Of a stretch of DNA of 64,000 bases, positions 19,183 through 28,188 are shown piece after piece. The stretch covers positions 248,001-312,000 of the forward strand of contig NZ_CP102770.1 of the NCBI RefSeq assembly GCF_038561935.1. Direction: 5' to 3'. A program made the position numbers and the translations under genes. Source of the stretch: Myxococcus stipitatus (GTDB lineage Bacteria; Myxococcota; Myxococcia; Myxococcales; Myxococcaceae). The number at the start of each line of letters is the position of its first letter. Within the stretch, counting starts at the first letter, position 1. The notes beneath the pieces were generated by a model that searched no databases, had not been told where the DNA came from, and was given only the letters and a program-made list of their open reading frames with translations.

Positions 19183-20940
19183 ATGCGCCAGCGGAATTCC
19201 CCTGAACTCATGTCCTCTGGCGGCGCCCAGCTTTCGATGATGCGTCAGGTGCTCGCGGAACGGGCGGAGGCCCGGTTGAGCGATGCGGCCTTGCGCCTGC
19301 TCGTCGAGCAGGCGGCCGAGGTGCTCCTCCTGGTGGATGGGACGGGCCGCGTGCTCGTTTTCAACGCGGAGGCCGGGCGGCAATTCCGCATCGCCGCGCC
19401 CTCGAGGGTGGAGCGCGGGGAGCTTCCTGGCTGTGCCTGGGTGCGGGCGGAGGACGGCGCCACGCCGCTGGACGTCTCGCCGCTGACGCGGGCGCTGGCC
19501 GGAGAGCCGGTGTTCGAGGAGCGCTGGGGCCTGCGCCGCCCGGACGGCACGGTGGTGGTGCTGCGCGGCGGGGTGTTCCCCGTGTCTCCTGAGGGAGGCG
19601 TGGCGCCCGAGGGCGTGCTCCTGCGCGCGAGGGAAGAGGTGCCGCCGCGCCTGGACGCGACGCGCGCGGCGACGCTGCTGGCGGAGGCGGGCGCGCTCCT
19701 GGGCGCGGAGCTGGACGCGGAGGCGCGGCTGGAGCCGCTCCTGCGCTTGATGGTGCCCACGCTGGCGGACGCGGGGGTGTTCTTCCTGGGGCTCGCGGGC
19801 GAGGCGGTGCGCGCGGCGGCGGCGGTGCACGCGGAGCCGGCGCGGCACGTGGCCCTGGTGGAGATGCTCCGGCGCTATCCGCCGGAGGCGGCGGACACGC
19901 GAGGCCTTCCCTCCGTGGCGCTCTCCGGGCGGACGGAGCGGGTGGCGTGCCTGACGCAGGCCCAGCAGGAGGACGTGGCGCGGGACGAGGAGCACGCGCG
20001 GCTCTTGCTCTTGTTGGGGCTCACCAGCTACCTGGGCGTGCCACTGGTGGCGCGAGGCCGCGTCATCGGCGCGCTGGCGCTGTTCCGCACCGAGGGCGCC
20101 CCGGGCTTTGGCGAGGACGACGAGCAGCTCGCGGAGGAGCTGGCCCGGCGCGTGGCGCTGTCGCTGGACAACGCGCGGCTGCTGAACGAGGCGCGCGAGG
20201 CGGTGCGCCTGCGCGACGAGTTCCTGGGCATCGCCAGCCATGAGCTGAAGACGCCGCTGACGCCGCTGCACCTCAAGGTGCAGCTGCTCCAGAAGCAGGT
20301 GGAGGTGCTGGCCGCGCACGGCAAGCCCGTGTCCGCGGAGCGCGTGTCGGAGACGCTGGAGGTGGTGCAGCGTCAGGTGCGCAAGCTGACGAGCCTGGTG
20401 GACAACCTGCTGGACGTCTCGCGCATCACCGCGGGCCGGCTGAAGCTGGAGCTGGAGGAGATGGACCTGGCCAGCGTCGCGGCGGAAATCCTCTACCGCT
20501 TCGCGCCCGCCGCCGCGCAGCACCACTGCTCGCTGGAGATGCACGCGCCGGTGCCGGTGCTGGGACGGTGGGACCGGCTGCGGCTGGAGCAGGTGGTGAC
20601 CAACCTCCTGTCCAACGCGCTGAAGTACGGCGCGGGGCAGCCGGTGCGCCTGACGGTGGAGGCGGAGGGGCGCACCGCGCGGCTCACCGTGGAGGACGGC
20701 GGCATCGGCATCTCCGCGCAGGACCTGCCGCGCATCTTCGAGCGCTTCGAGCGCGCGGTGAGCGACCGGCACTACGGCGGCCTGGGCCTGGGCCTCTACA
20801 TCACGCGGCAGATTGTGGAGGCCTTCGGCGGCTCGGTGACGGCGACGAGCGAGGTGGGGCGGGGCTCCACCTTCGTGCTGGAACTGCCGCGCGGCGACAT
20901 CCCCGACGAGTGGCTGAGCGTGACGGAGCCCTTGGCGTGA
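19183..20940 (+). CDS. Cytoplasmic PAS-GAF sensor histidine kinase
   Basis: 585 residues from the ATG at 19183, preceded by GGTGGGG. Order: a PAS-like domain about 30-140 (VLLLVDGTGRVLVFN), GAF about 170-330, HisKA with His353 in ASHELKTPLTPL, HATPase with NLLSNALKYG, EDGGIGI and GGLGLGLYI. No membrane helices and no receiver domain, so its partner regulator must be encoded elsewhere. The stop lies 3 bp from the end of the convergent membrane kinase gene. Three kinases packed together without a regulator is typical of the orphan kinases of myxobacteria. Confidence 0.9.
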   Translation: MRQRNSPELMSSGGAQLSMMRQVLAERAEARLSDAALRLLVEQAAEVLLLVDGTGRVLVFNAEAGRQFRIAAPSRVERGELPGCAWVRAEDGATPLDVSPLTRALAGEPVFEERWGLRRPDGTVVVLRGGVFPVSPEGGVAPEGVLLRAREEVPPRLDATRAATLLAEAGALLGAELDAEARLEPLLRLMVPTLADAGVFFLGLAGEAVRAAAAVHAEPARHVALVEMLRRYPPEAADTRGLPSVALSGRTERVACLTQAQQEDVARDEEHARLLLLLGLTSYLGVPLVARGRVIGALALFRTEGAPGFGEDDEQLAEELARRVALSLDNARLLNEAREAVRLRDEFLGIASHELKTPLTPLHLKVQLLQKQVEVLAAHGKPVSAERVSETLEVVQRQVRKLTSLVDNLLDVSRITAGRLKLELEEMDLASVAAEILYRFAPAAAQHHCSLEMHAPVPVLGRWDRLRLEQVVTNLLSNALKYGAGQPVRLTVEAEGRTARLTVEDGGIGISAQDLPRIFERFERAVSDRHYGGLGLGLYITRQIVEAFGGSVTATSEVGRGSTFVLELPRGDIPDEWLSVTEPLA

Positions 20941-20943
20941 CGC

Positions 20944-23466
20944 TCAGGCGGCCACGTCGGTGAGCTGGGGCACGACGTGGCGCGGCAGCCGGACGTGGAA
21001 GGCGCTGCCCAGCTGCGGCCCGGGGCTCTCCGCCCAGATGGTGCCGCCGTGGCGCTCCACGATTTCGCGGCAGATGAAGAGGCCCAGCCCCAGTCCGCCG
21101 TAGTGGCGCGCGGTGGCGTTGGACGCGCGGGCGAAGGGACGGAACAGCCCCGCCAGGCTCTCCGGGGGGATGCCGATGCCCTGGTCCCTCACGTGGACGA
21201 GGATGAAGTCCCGCGCCTCCTCCAGCGTCACGTGGACGGTGCCCCCTTGGGGGGAGTAGCGCACGGCGTTGCTCACCAGGTTGGTGAGCACCTGGTCCAG
21301 CCGGGGCGCGTCCCAGTCGCCCTCCACGGGGTGCTCGGGCACGCGCAGCTCGAAGGTGATGCCTCCTTCGCCCCGCAGCTCGAAGCGCTCCATCACCTCG
21401 CGCAGCACGGGGATGAGGTCCACGCGGTTGCGCTCCAGGTCGAAGCGGCCGCCTTGGATGCGCGCGGTGTCGAGCAGGTCGTCGACCAGCCGGGCCAGCC
21501 GCTCGGTCTGCCGGGCCATGGAGCGCAGCGCCTTGAGCAGCCGCTCGCGCTCCGGGAAGTCGGCCGTCTTCTCCAGCCGCTGGAGGGAGAGCGCGGCGAA
21601 GCCCTTGAGGGGCGTCAGCGGCGTGCGCAGCTCGTGGCTGGCCACGCTGAGGAACTCTTCCCTGGCGCGCACCGCTTCCTTCAGCTCCTCCTGCGTGGCG
21701 CCGGTGCGGTCCGCCATGTCGTTGAAGCCGCGCACCAGCTCGCCCAGCTCGTCGTCCTCCTCCACCTCCACGCGCCGGGTCAGGTCTCCCGCGGCCAGCG
21801 CGGCGGTCGCCTCGCGCAGCGTGTCCAGGCGGCGGATGATGTCGCGCGCGACGAGCTGCGAGAGCCCCAGCGCCATCAGCACGCCCAGGAGCACCAGCCC
21901 CACCACCGCCGCGCTCATGCGCGTAATCGCCGCGTACGCCACCCCCAGCTCCTGCGTCACCACCACGCTCCACGGGGAGGACTCCACCGGCGCCTCGGCC
22001 GTGAGCACGCGCCGGTCCGCCGCGTCGAACGCCTCCAGCACGCCGCCGCCGGGGCGCTCCAATTCCGCGTCCAGCGCCTCGGGCAGGTGGGCCTCGCCCA
22101 GGAGCTGCGCGCCCGGGGCGGTGTCGCGGAGGATTTGCTTCCCGCGCCGGTCCAGCACCTGCACGCGGAAGCGCTGGGATGCGGGCGTGGCGGCCTCGCT
22201 CAGCCGCTCCAGGGACAGCAGGCCCACCAGCATTCCGCTGTGCGAGCCCTCCAGCTCGAAGGGCAGGGCCACCGCCACCAGCGGCCGGTTGGGCGGGCGG
22301 GTGAAGGGGAGGGACAGGGGCAGCTCGCCCGGGAGGGTGGATGGAGGAAACAGCTCATGGGCCTGGAAGCCCCAGCCCTCCACGCCCTCGGACGTGGCGA
22401 GCACCTGGGCGCGCTCGTCCAGGGTGAGCGCGGCGTGGAACGTGCGCTCCCTCGAGGCCAGGTTGGTGAGGTAGGGCACCAGCCGCTCCCGCTCCCCGCT
22501 GGCGAGCGCCGCGCGGAAGCCCGGCGACTCCAGCAGCAGGTGCAGCGACTCGCGCGAGTCATCCAGGTAGCGCCGCAGGAAGTCCGCCTCACCCGCGGCC
22601 GCGTAGCGCGTGTCGTCGCGCACCTGCTGCTCGATGGCCCGCTGGGCCAGGTACGCCGCGAGTCCCCCCAGTGCCAGCAAGGGCACCAGTCCGGCGAAGG
22701 CCAGCCCGCGCAGCAGCTTCCACCCCACGGTGCGCGGCGCGCCGGGCCGCCACGGGCTCGCCTGGGCCACGCACGACAGCGCCAGCACGACGTAGACGCT
22801 GGCGCCCAGCCACGACGAGCCTCGGGCCAGGGCATAGCCCAGCAGCGTGAAGGGCACGGCCATCGCGAGCATCAGGACGTTGGACGTCCGCGCGGGCAGC
22901 CAGCGCGCGGGCACGAGCAGCCCCACGGCGCTGGCGGTGAACAGCAGGCCGATGAGGGGACGCAGCGGCGCCAGGTGCGCGTAGACGGACAGCGGGAAGC
23001 GCTCCGGGGCGGAGAGCAGCGCCACGCCGAACGCGGCGCCGGTGAAGGCCACCACGGTGCGCAGGATGGGGCGCCGGCGCATGGACGGCCAGGCCTCCAG
23101 CAGCAGGCCCACGAAGAACAGCGGGTACAGGATGGTGCCCGTGAAGCCGCCGGGCAGCACGCTGAGCACCCACCAGTACAGGGCGATGGCCACGGCCAGA
23201 AGCGCGCGGCCCCCCAGGTCCAGCCAGCGCGGGGCGCGCGGATACAGGAGCGCCCCCATCAAGGTGATGCTTCCGGCCAGGTACGTGAGCCCCAGCAGCC
23301 GGACGTACGGGTACAGCGGCCGGAACGCGGCCATCCGGAACTCGTACGGCACATACGTCATGAGCACGCCGCACATCAGTCCGATGAGCGCGGCGGGCCA
23401 GGTGAGGGGCAGCAGCGTCGGTGGGGAGGGCGCCTGAGGTGTACGCGGTGCGGAAAGTGGAGACAT
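20944..23466 (-). CDS. Membrane sensor histidine kinase with large extracytoplasmic domain
   Basis: 840 residues from the ATG at 23466 (GGGAAGA upstream; alternative starts at 23499 and beyond add only polar residues). The N-terminus has about seven to eight transmembrane helices (20-235). A further helix at about 255-275 leads to an extracytoplasmic domain (about 280-500) that looks like a Cache-type sensor (ASRERTFHAALTLDE, then VLDRRGKQIL). A last helix (about 508-530), HAMP (about 532-585), HisKA with His611 in ASHELRTPLTPL, and HATPase with GGLGLGLFI follow. The extra multi-helix N-terminal block is unusual for Cache-HAMP kinases and may be a second, membrane-embedded sensor. Confidence 0.88.
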   Translation of the reverse strand: MSPLSAPRTPQAPSPPTLLPLTWPAALIGLMCGVLMTYVPYEFRMAAFRPLYPYVRLLGLTYLAGSITLMGALLYPRAPRWLDLGGRALLAVAIALYWWVLSVLPGGFTGTILYPLFFVGLLLEAWPSMRRRPILRTVVAFTGAAFGVALLSAPERFPLSVYAHLAPLRPLIGLLFTASAVGLLVPARWLPARTSNVLMLAMAVPFTLLGYALARGSSWLGASVYVVLALSCVAQASPWRPGAPRTVGWKLLRGLAFAGLVPLLALGGLAAYLAQRAIEQQVRDDTRYAAAGEADFLRRYLDDSRESLHLLLESPGFRAALASGERERLVPYLTNLASRERTFHAALTLDERAQVLATSEGVEGWGFQAHELFPPSTLPGELPLSLPFTRPPNRPLVAVALPFELEGSHSGMLVGLLSLERLSEAATPASQRFRVQVLDRRGKQILRDTAPGAQLLGEAHLPEALDAELERPGGGVLEAFDAADRRVLTAEAPVESSPWSVVVTQELGVAYAAITRMSAAVVGLVLLGVLMALGLSQLVARDIIRRLDTLREATAALAAGDLTRRVEVEEDDELGELVRGFNDMADRTGATQEELKEAVRAREEFLSVASHELRTPLTPLKGFAALSLQRLEKTADFPERERLLKALRSMARQTERLARLVDDLLDTARIQGGRFDLERNRVDLIPVLREVMERFELRGEGGITFELRVPEHPVEGDWDAPRLDQVLTNLVSNAVRYSPQGGTVHVTLEEARDFILVHVRDQGIGIPPESLAGLFRPFARASNATARHYGGLGLGLFICREIVERHGGTIWAESPGPQLGSAFHVRLPRHVVPQLTDVAA

Positions 23467-23569
23467 CTTCTTCCCGGATTCACGCGTGTCAGGGCCCATG
23501 GATACTAGTGCTCCCGCGCGTTTCGTCCGGGGCCTGACACCCGGGACGATGCAGGTGGGACACCGTGCG

Positions 23570-24085
23570 TCAGGCCACCTCGAGCACCGTCCACTCACGC
23601 ACCTCGCCAGCCAGCGTCACTTCGATGGTGTCGCCCGCCTTGCGCCCCATGAGGGCCTTGCCCACGGGGGAGGCGGGGGTGATGACGGACAGGAAGCCGT
23701 CGCCTCCGGGGCCGGTGAGCTCCGTGCCGGCGCCCACGGGCAGCATGAAGAAGGTGCGCTCGGCGAAGCCCTCCTCGTCCTCGGTGCTCACGTCCACCAG
23801 GGCGCCCAGGCCCACGGGGCCCTGGCGGGGAAAGCGGGGCATGGGCCCGCGGCCGAAGTTGGTGAGCGCCTGGAGCTCCTCCTGCACGCGGCGGGCGCGG
23901 TGGGCCTGGCCCGTGGCCAGACTGCCGAACTCCAGGGCGGCGCGGCCGTCTTCCTTCTTCTCCGACTCGGTGGCCAGGCTGCGAGCCGCCTCGCGGGCCT
24001 CGGCTTCCGCCCGGTGGGCCAGCCTGTCGCTCTGCTGGAGGCGCTCGGCGAGCTGGTGCAACAGAGCCTGCTTGTCGAGTGACAT
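23570..24085 (-). CDS. GreA/GreB-family transcription factor
   Basis: 171 residues. The N-terminal 80 residues form a helical hairpin (heptads on both arms), and the C-terminal domain has the FKBP-like Gre fold signature SVITPASPVGKALMGRKAGD. Gre factors insert the coiled coil into the RNA polymerase secondary channel and stimulate cleavage of backtracked RNA using acidic tip residues. The tip here reads SEKKEDGRAA rather than the usual DxxEN, so cleavage activity is uncertain; it may be one of the Gre-like regulators that bind the channel without cleaving. A stand-alone gene between convergent and divergent neighbours. Confidence 0.82.
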   Translation of the reverse strand: MSLDKQALLHQLAERLQQSDRLAHRAEAEAREAARSLATESEKKEDGRAALEFGSLATGQAHRARRVQEELQALTNFGRGPMPRFPRQGPVGLGALVDVSTEDEEGFAERTFFMLPVGAGTELTGPGGDGFLSVITPASPVGKALMGRKAGDTIEVTLAGEVREWTVLEVA

Positions 24086-24151
24086 GATGGCACAGGACTG
24101 TAGCCCTCCCGGGCAGTCCCTCCAGTTTTCAGCCAGGGCGTCGAATCAGGC

Positions 24152-24445
24152 ATGCTGCCGCCCATGACGCCCCAGGAACTGTCCCAGAAGGCCCGGCAGC
24201 TCGTCGCGGATGGCGCGGTGCTGCTGGATGTGCGCACGCCCCAGGAGTTTCAGCAGGGCCACCCGGAGGCCGCCCGCAACATCCCCGTGCAGGAGCTGCC
24301 CCAGCGGGTGAAGGAGGTGGGCCCCCCAGGGACCCCGGTGGTGGTGTACTGCGCCGCCGGAGGCCGCAGCGCCGTGGCCGCGCAGATTCTCCGCGCCAAC
24401 GGTTTCCCGGACGTCTTCGACCTGCGCTCCGTGAACAACTGGTAG
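24152..24445 (+). CDS. Single-domain rhodanese
   Basis: 97 residues. A single rhodanese domain with LLDVRTPQEF and the active loop CAAGGRS, in which Cys is the persulfide-carrying residue and GGRS closes the six-residue loop typical of GlpE/PspE-type sulfurtransferases. No signal peptide, so cytoplasmic. The ATG at 24164 (MTPQEL) is an equally possible start. The gene stands 81 bp before the EamA transporter gene. The physiological sulfur acceptor is unknown. Confidence 0.88.
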   Translation: MLPPMTPQELSQKARQLVADGAVLLDVRTPQEFQQGHPEAARNIPVQELPQRVKEVGPPGTPVVVYCAAGGRSAVAAQILRANGFPDVFDLRSVNNW

Positions 24446-24526
24446 TCGCAAGGCCCCCCGCCCGGTGTCCGGAGCGGTGGCGCGTGACATGAGGGGCGGC
24501 TTGGAGCAGCGTGGTGCCGCTCCGCC

Positions 24527-25426
24527 ATGAACCGCACCGCTGGCTTCCTCATCGTGGCCCTGTCCGGGATGTGCTTCGGCGCGCTCGGGCTCTTCGGCCG
24601 CCTCGCCTATGCGGCGGGCACGGATGTCCCCACGCTCCTCTTCCTGCGCTTCACCGGGGCGGGTGCGGTGCTGGCGTGCGCCATGGTGGCGCTGCGCCAG
24701 AGGCTGCCCAAGGGGCGGCTGCTCTGGAACCTCATCCTGCTGGGCGCGGTGGGGTACGTGAGCGAGGCGGCCGTCTACTTCACCGCGCTGAAGTACGCGC
24801 CCGCGGGCCTCGTCGCGCTGCTGCTGTACTCCTTCCCCGCGCTGGTGGCGCTGCTCCAGGTGTTCGTCTTCCGCGAGCGCCTGGGCCGGCTCAAGTGGGT
24901 GGCGGTGGTGCTGGCCCTGTGCGGCACGGCGCTGACGGCGGACCTGCGGCAGGGCGAGGTGACGCCGCTGGGCGTCTTCCTGGGCGTGTTGTCCGCGGTC
25001 ATCTACGCCCTCTACGTCGTCTTCAGCGCGAGGGCGGCGGGGAAGGCGGGGCCGCTCGTCTCCAGCACCGTCATCCTCATGTCGGCGGGGCTCACCTTCG
25101 GCCTCGCGGTGCTGGTGCGGGGGCCGTCCTTCCCCGCGACGACACAGGGCTGGAGCGCGGTGGCGGGGCTGGCCTTCATCTCCACCGTCGTCGCCGTGCT
25201 CCTCTTCTTCGTGGGCATGGCGCGCATCGGCCCGGTGAACACGTCGCTGGTGTCCAACATGGAGCCGCTGACGGCGGTGGTGCTGAGCGTGCTCTTCCTG
25301 GAGGAGCGGCTCAGCCTGCGTCAGGTGCTGGGCGGCGCGCTCATCCTCGGCGCCGCCGTGCTGCTGGCCCGCTCCGACATGCCCGGCGCGAGCCTCGGGG
25401 CCGCCGAGCGCCAGGCGCCGGGCTGA
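24527..25426 (+). CDS. EamA/DMT-family transporter
   Basis: 299 residues with about ten hydrophobic helices arranged as two EamA repeats (about 5-140 and 150-285). The second ends in the typical PVNTSLVSNMEPLTAVVLSV and EERLSLRQVLGG region. The drug/metabolite transporter superfamily exports small metabolites such as amino acids or nucleosides across the inner membrane; substrate not deducible. It converges on a hydrolase gene 30 bp downstream. Confidence 0.88.
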   Translation: MNRTAGFLIVALSGMCFGALGLFGRLAYAAGTDVPTLLFLRFTGAGAVLACAMVALRQRLPKGRLLWNLILLGAVGYVSEAAVYFTALKYAPAGLVALLLYSFPALVALLQVFVFRERLGRLKWVAVVLALCGTALTADLRQGEVTPLGVFLGVLSAVIYALYVVFSARAAGKAGPLVSSTVILMSAGLTFGLAVLVRGPSFPATTQGWSAVAGLAFISTVVAVLLFFVGMARIGPVNTSLVSNMEPLTAVVLSVLFLEERLSLRQVLGGALILGAAVLLARSDMPGASLGAAERQAPG

Positions 25427-25456
25427 GGCAGGGCGCCCGGCGCGGCGGCTGGCGCG

Positions 25457-26389
25457 TCAGTGCGCCACGCGGCGCAGGAAGTGGCTGACGTCGCGCACGA
25501 AGGTGTGGGGCAGCTCCGCGTGGGGCGCATGGCCCGTGTCCGGGTAGAGGATGTAGCGCGCGTCGGGCAGCGCATCGACGAGCGCCTGCTGCTGCGCGAC
25601 GGGGAAGAAGCCGTCCTGGTCTCCGCCCACCACGAGCACCGGCACGCGGATGGAGCCCAGGCGCGCCGAGTGGTCCTCCGCGATGAGCCCATCGAGCGTG
25701 TCCTGCCACACGCGCGCGGGGACCTTCAGGCTCTCCGAGACGAGCGTGTCCAGGTACGACGCGGGCACGGGGCGCACGAAGGTGCTCGACTGGAAGTCGC
25801 GCACGAAGGCCGGGTCGACGGTGCCGACCTGCTCATCGACGACGGACTTGAGGAACAGGGCCACCTCGTTGCCGGAGACCGTGGGCGCCGAGCCGACCAG
25901 CACCAGCGCCTCCACGCGGCGCGGATGGTCCAGCGCCACCTGCTGCGCGATGAAGCTGCCCATGGAGTGGCCCACGATGATGGCGCGCTTCTCACCCACG
26001 GCGTCCAGGAAGGCCGCCACGTCCGCGGCGAAGAACGACTGCGTGTAGCAACACGCGGGGCGCGTCGAGTCACCGTGACCGCGCTGGTCCAGCGCGTAGA
26101 TGTGGAAGTCGCGCGGGAAGAGCGACAGGTTCAAGTCCCAGGTGTGGTGCGAGTCGGTGTAGCCGTGGAGGAAGACGACGGCGGGACCGTGGCGCGAGCC
26201 CTGCTCCACATAGCGCAGCGTCACCCCCGTGCGCAGGCGGACGGAGCGCTCGCGAGGCTTCGCGGACGACAGTTCGCTGGACTGCTCCGCGGTCTGCGCC
26301 TCCGACGGTGCCGCGGTGGGCTCGGGCTCGGAAGCGGGGCCACAAGCGAGCAGGGGCAGCGTCAGCAGGGCGGCCAGAAGCATCTTCAT
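25457..26389 (-). CDS. Alpha/beta hydrolase lipoprotein
   Basis: 310 residues from the ATG at 26389, which gives a signal peptide with lipobox LLAC (Cys16) and a Glu/Ser/Ala-rich linker. The hydrolase fold has the oxyanion segment VVFLHGYTDSHHTW, DQRGHGDS, the nucleophile elbow GHSMGS, the acid in GGDQDGFF and a C-terminal His in TGHAPHAE, so the catalytic triad is complete. It resembles haloperoxidase/epoxide-hydrolase-like esterases, here anchored in the envelope. The substrate is unknown. Its upstream region is the long non-coding interval at 26390-26875. Confidence 0.85.
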   Translation of the reverse strand: MKMLLAALLTLPLLACGPASEPEPTAAPSEAQTAEQSSELSSAKPRERSVRLRTGVTLRYVEQGSRHGPAVVFLHGYTDSHHTWDLNLSLFPRDFHIYALDQRGHGDSTRPACCYTQSFFAADVAAFLDAVGEKRAIIVGHSMGSFIAQQVALDHPRRVEALVLVGSAPTVSGNEVALFLKSVVDEQVGTVDPAFVRDFQSSTFVRPVPASYLDTLVSESLKVPARVWQDTLDGLIAEDHSARLGSIRVPVLVVGGDQDGFFPVAQQQALVDALPDARYILYPDTGHAPHAELPHTFVRDVSHFLRRVAH

Positions 26390-26875
26390 GGGTGCGTGCC
26401 TTGTCGAGACCCGGCGGTTCATCCGCCGTGACATGAATCATTCTACGCCTACCCCTGACATTGTTTTGTCTGTCATGACGTCCGGGGTCCTGTTTGCTCC
26501 AGCGTGCGAGGCGAAGCCGACCCGGAGTCCGGGCATTCGTCACTCGGAACGGAAGGTTTCTGCCTGGGCGAAACCCTGTCTCAAACAGGGGGCCTGCGTC
26601 ATTGAAGCGCGGTGAAGAGTCATTCACTGACAGGCTGAAACGTGATGTCAGGAATGACGGCGCCGGGCCATGGGCCCGAAGTCTGGGCCTGCCTGTGATT
26701 GCAGCCCTCCTGCACTGCTCCAGTGACGGCGGCGCATCCCCGGAAGTCGCGGAAATGCGCCTGAAATCGCGCGGCCTCCGAGGGAAGGAACGGGGTCTGT
26801 AACCTTTCGTCGGCCTTTTTCGTGGAGGCGTCGAAAGCTCGGGGTTCCTCCCGGGCGACGCGACGGAGGCAGGAC
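26390..26875. other. Non-coding divergent interval, lower G+C
   Basis: About 490 bp between the divergent hydrolase and FAD oxidoreductase genes, visibly richer in A+T than its surroundings. It holds an inverted repeat TGACA-N10-TGTCA (26456-26460 and 26471-26475), a plausible operator. Short open frames here do not look like protein. I could not find an ECF41-type promoter by eye. Confidence 0.45.
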
Positions 26876-28183
26876 ATGACGGCGAAGAAGGTGGCGGTGG
26901 TGGGTGGCGGTCTGGGCGGTCTGGCGGCGGCGGCGTTGCTGGCGCGGGGCGGGTGCTCGGTGACGCTGTTCGAGCGCTCCAAGCACCTGGGTGGACGCGG
27001 GCAGACCTCCGAGGTGGATGGGTTCAAGTTCAACCTGGGACCTCGTGCGCTCGCGGTGGCGGGGGCGGGGATGCGGGTGCTCGGGCGGCTGGGCGTGAAG
27101 CCCCAGGGCAGTGTCCCCGGACAGAAGGGCGGGACGTACGCCCTGAGGGCGGGCCGGCTGCACACGCTGCCCCGAGGCCCGGTGTCGCTCTTGACGTCGG
27201 ACCTGCTGGGCCTGGCGGGCAAGCTGGAGCTGGCGCGGTTCCTGGGGGGGATGCCCCGGGTGGACGCGGATGCGCTGGAGGACGTGTCGATGAAGGCGTG
27301 GCTGGACACGCGCGTGTCCAGCCACGAGGTGCGCGAGGTCGCGGGCGCGCTGGTGCGGGTGGCCAGCTACTGCGCGGACCTGGAGGTGCTCAGCGCCCAG
27401 GCGGCGGTGCGGCAGCTCCAGCAGGCCCTCAAGGCCAACGTGCTGTACGTGGACGAGGGCTGGGGCTCGCTCGTCGCGAGCGTGACGTCCGTCGCGCGGG
27501 AAGCGGGGGTGCGGGTGGAGCTCTCCGCGAAGGTGGAGCGCGTCGTCGTGCGGGACGGACGGGTGGTGGGGCTGCGGATGGGGGATGGCACCGTGCACGC
27601 GGTGGACGCGGTGGTGGTGGCGGGGGCGCCCGGGGATGTCGCCGCGATGCTGCCGGGCGACGAGGTGCTGGAGCGCCAGGCCGCCGCCGCGACGCCGGTG
27701 AAGGCGGCCACGCTGGAGCTGGGCCTGTCCCGGCTGCCGAAGCCGCAGGCGCTCTTCGCGCTGGGCATCGATGGTCCATGGTACGCCTCCGTGCACTCGG
27801 CCTACGCGAAGCTGGGACCCGAGGGAGGCGCGATGGTGCACGTCATGAAGTACCTCACGGAGGCGGACGGGCCGACGGGTGAGGCGGAGCTGGAGTCCGT
27901 GATGGACGCGCTCCAGCCGGGGTGGCGCGAGGTCCTGGTGGCGAAGCGGTTCCGCCCCTCGCTGGTGGTGACGCACCTGCTGCCCACCGCGAAGGAGGGC
28001 GGCCTGTCCGGCCGGCCCACGCCCCAGGTGCCCCACGTCGGCGGGCTGTTCCGCGTGGGCGACTGGGTGGGCGACGAGGGCATGCTGGTGGACGCGTCCT
28101 TCGCCAGCGCGGAGGCGGTGGCGCACGCGCTGCTGCGCCAGGAGCGGCACGCGGAGCCCCTGCGGATGGCGGCGGGAGCCTGA
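26876..28183 (+). CDS. FAD-dependent oxidoreductase, phytoene-desaturase-like
   Basis: 435 residues from the ATG at 26876 (GGAGGCAGG upstream). The N-terminal dinucleotide-binding motif VVGGGLGGLAAAALLA and ERSKHLGGRGQT are those of the phytoene desaturase/amine oxidase-like flavoproteins. A C-terminal FAD-binding segment reads VGGLFRVGDWVGDEGMLVDA. It is shorter than bacterial CrtI (about 500 residues) and no carotenoid gene is next to it, so the substrate may not be a carotene. The sigma factor gene starts 5 bp downstream, so they form an operon. ECF41 sigma factors are known to be genetically linked to carboxymuconolactone decarboxylase, oxidoreductase or epimerase genes; this would be the oxidoreductase partner. 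Confidence 0.85.
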   Translation: MTAKKVAVVGGGLGGLAAAALLARGGCSVTLFERSKHLGGRGQTSEVDGFKFNLGPRALAVAGAGMRVLGRLGVKPQGSVPGQKGGTYALRAGRLHTLPRGPVSLLTSDLLGLAGKLELARFLGGMPRVDADALEDVSMKAWLDTRVSSHEVREVAGALVRVASYCADLEVLSAQAAVRQLQQALKANVLYVDEGWGSLVASVTSVAREAGVRVELSAKVERVVVRDGRVVGLRMGDGTVHAVDAVVVAGAPGDVAAMLPGDEVLERQAAAATPVKAATLELGLSRLPKPQALFALGIDGPWYASVHSAYAKLGPEGGAMVHVMKYLTEADGPTGEAELESVMDALQPGWREVLVAKRFRPSLVVTHLLPTAKEGGLSGRPTPQVPHVGGLFRVGDWVGDEGMLVDASFASAEAVAHALLRQERHAEPLRMAAGA

Positions 28184-28188
28184 GTCTC

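Noticed and set aside
26429..26446. TGACATGAATCATTC upstream of the hydrolase lipoprotein, similar to part of the tetR site
   Set aside because: Shares only ACATGAATC; the GG/TTCA half is absent.
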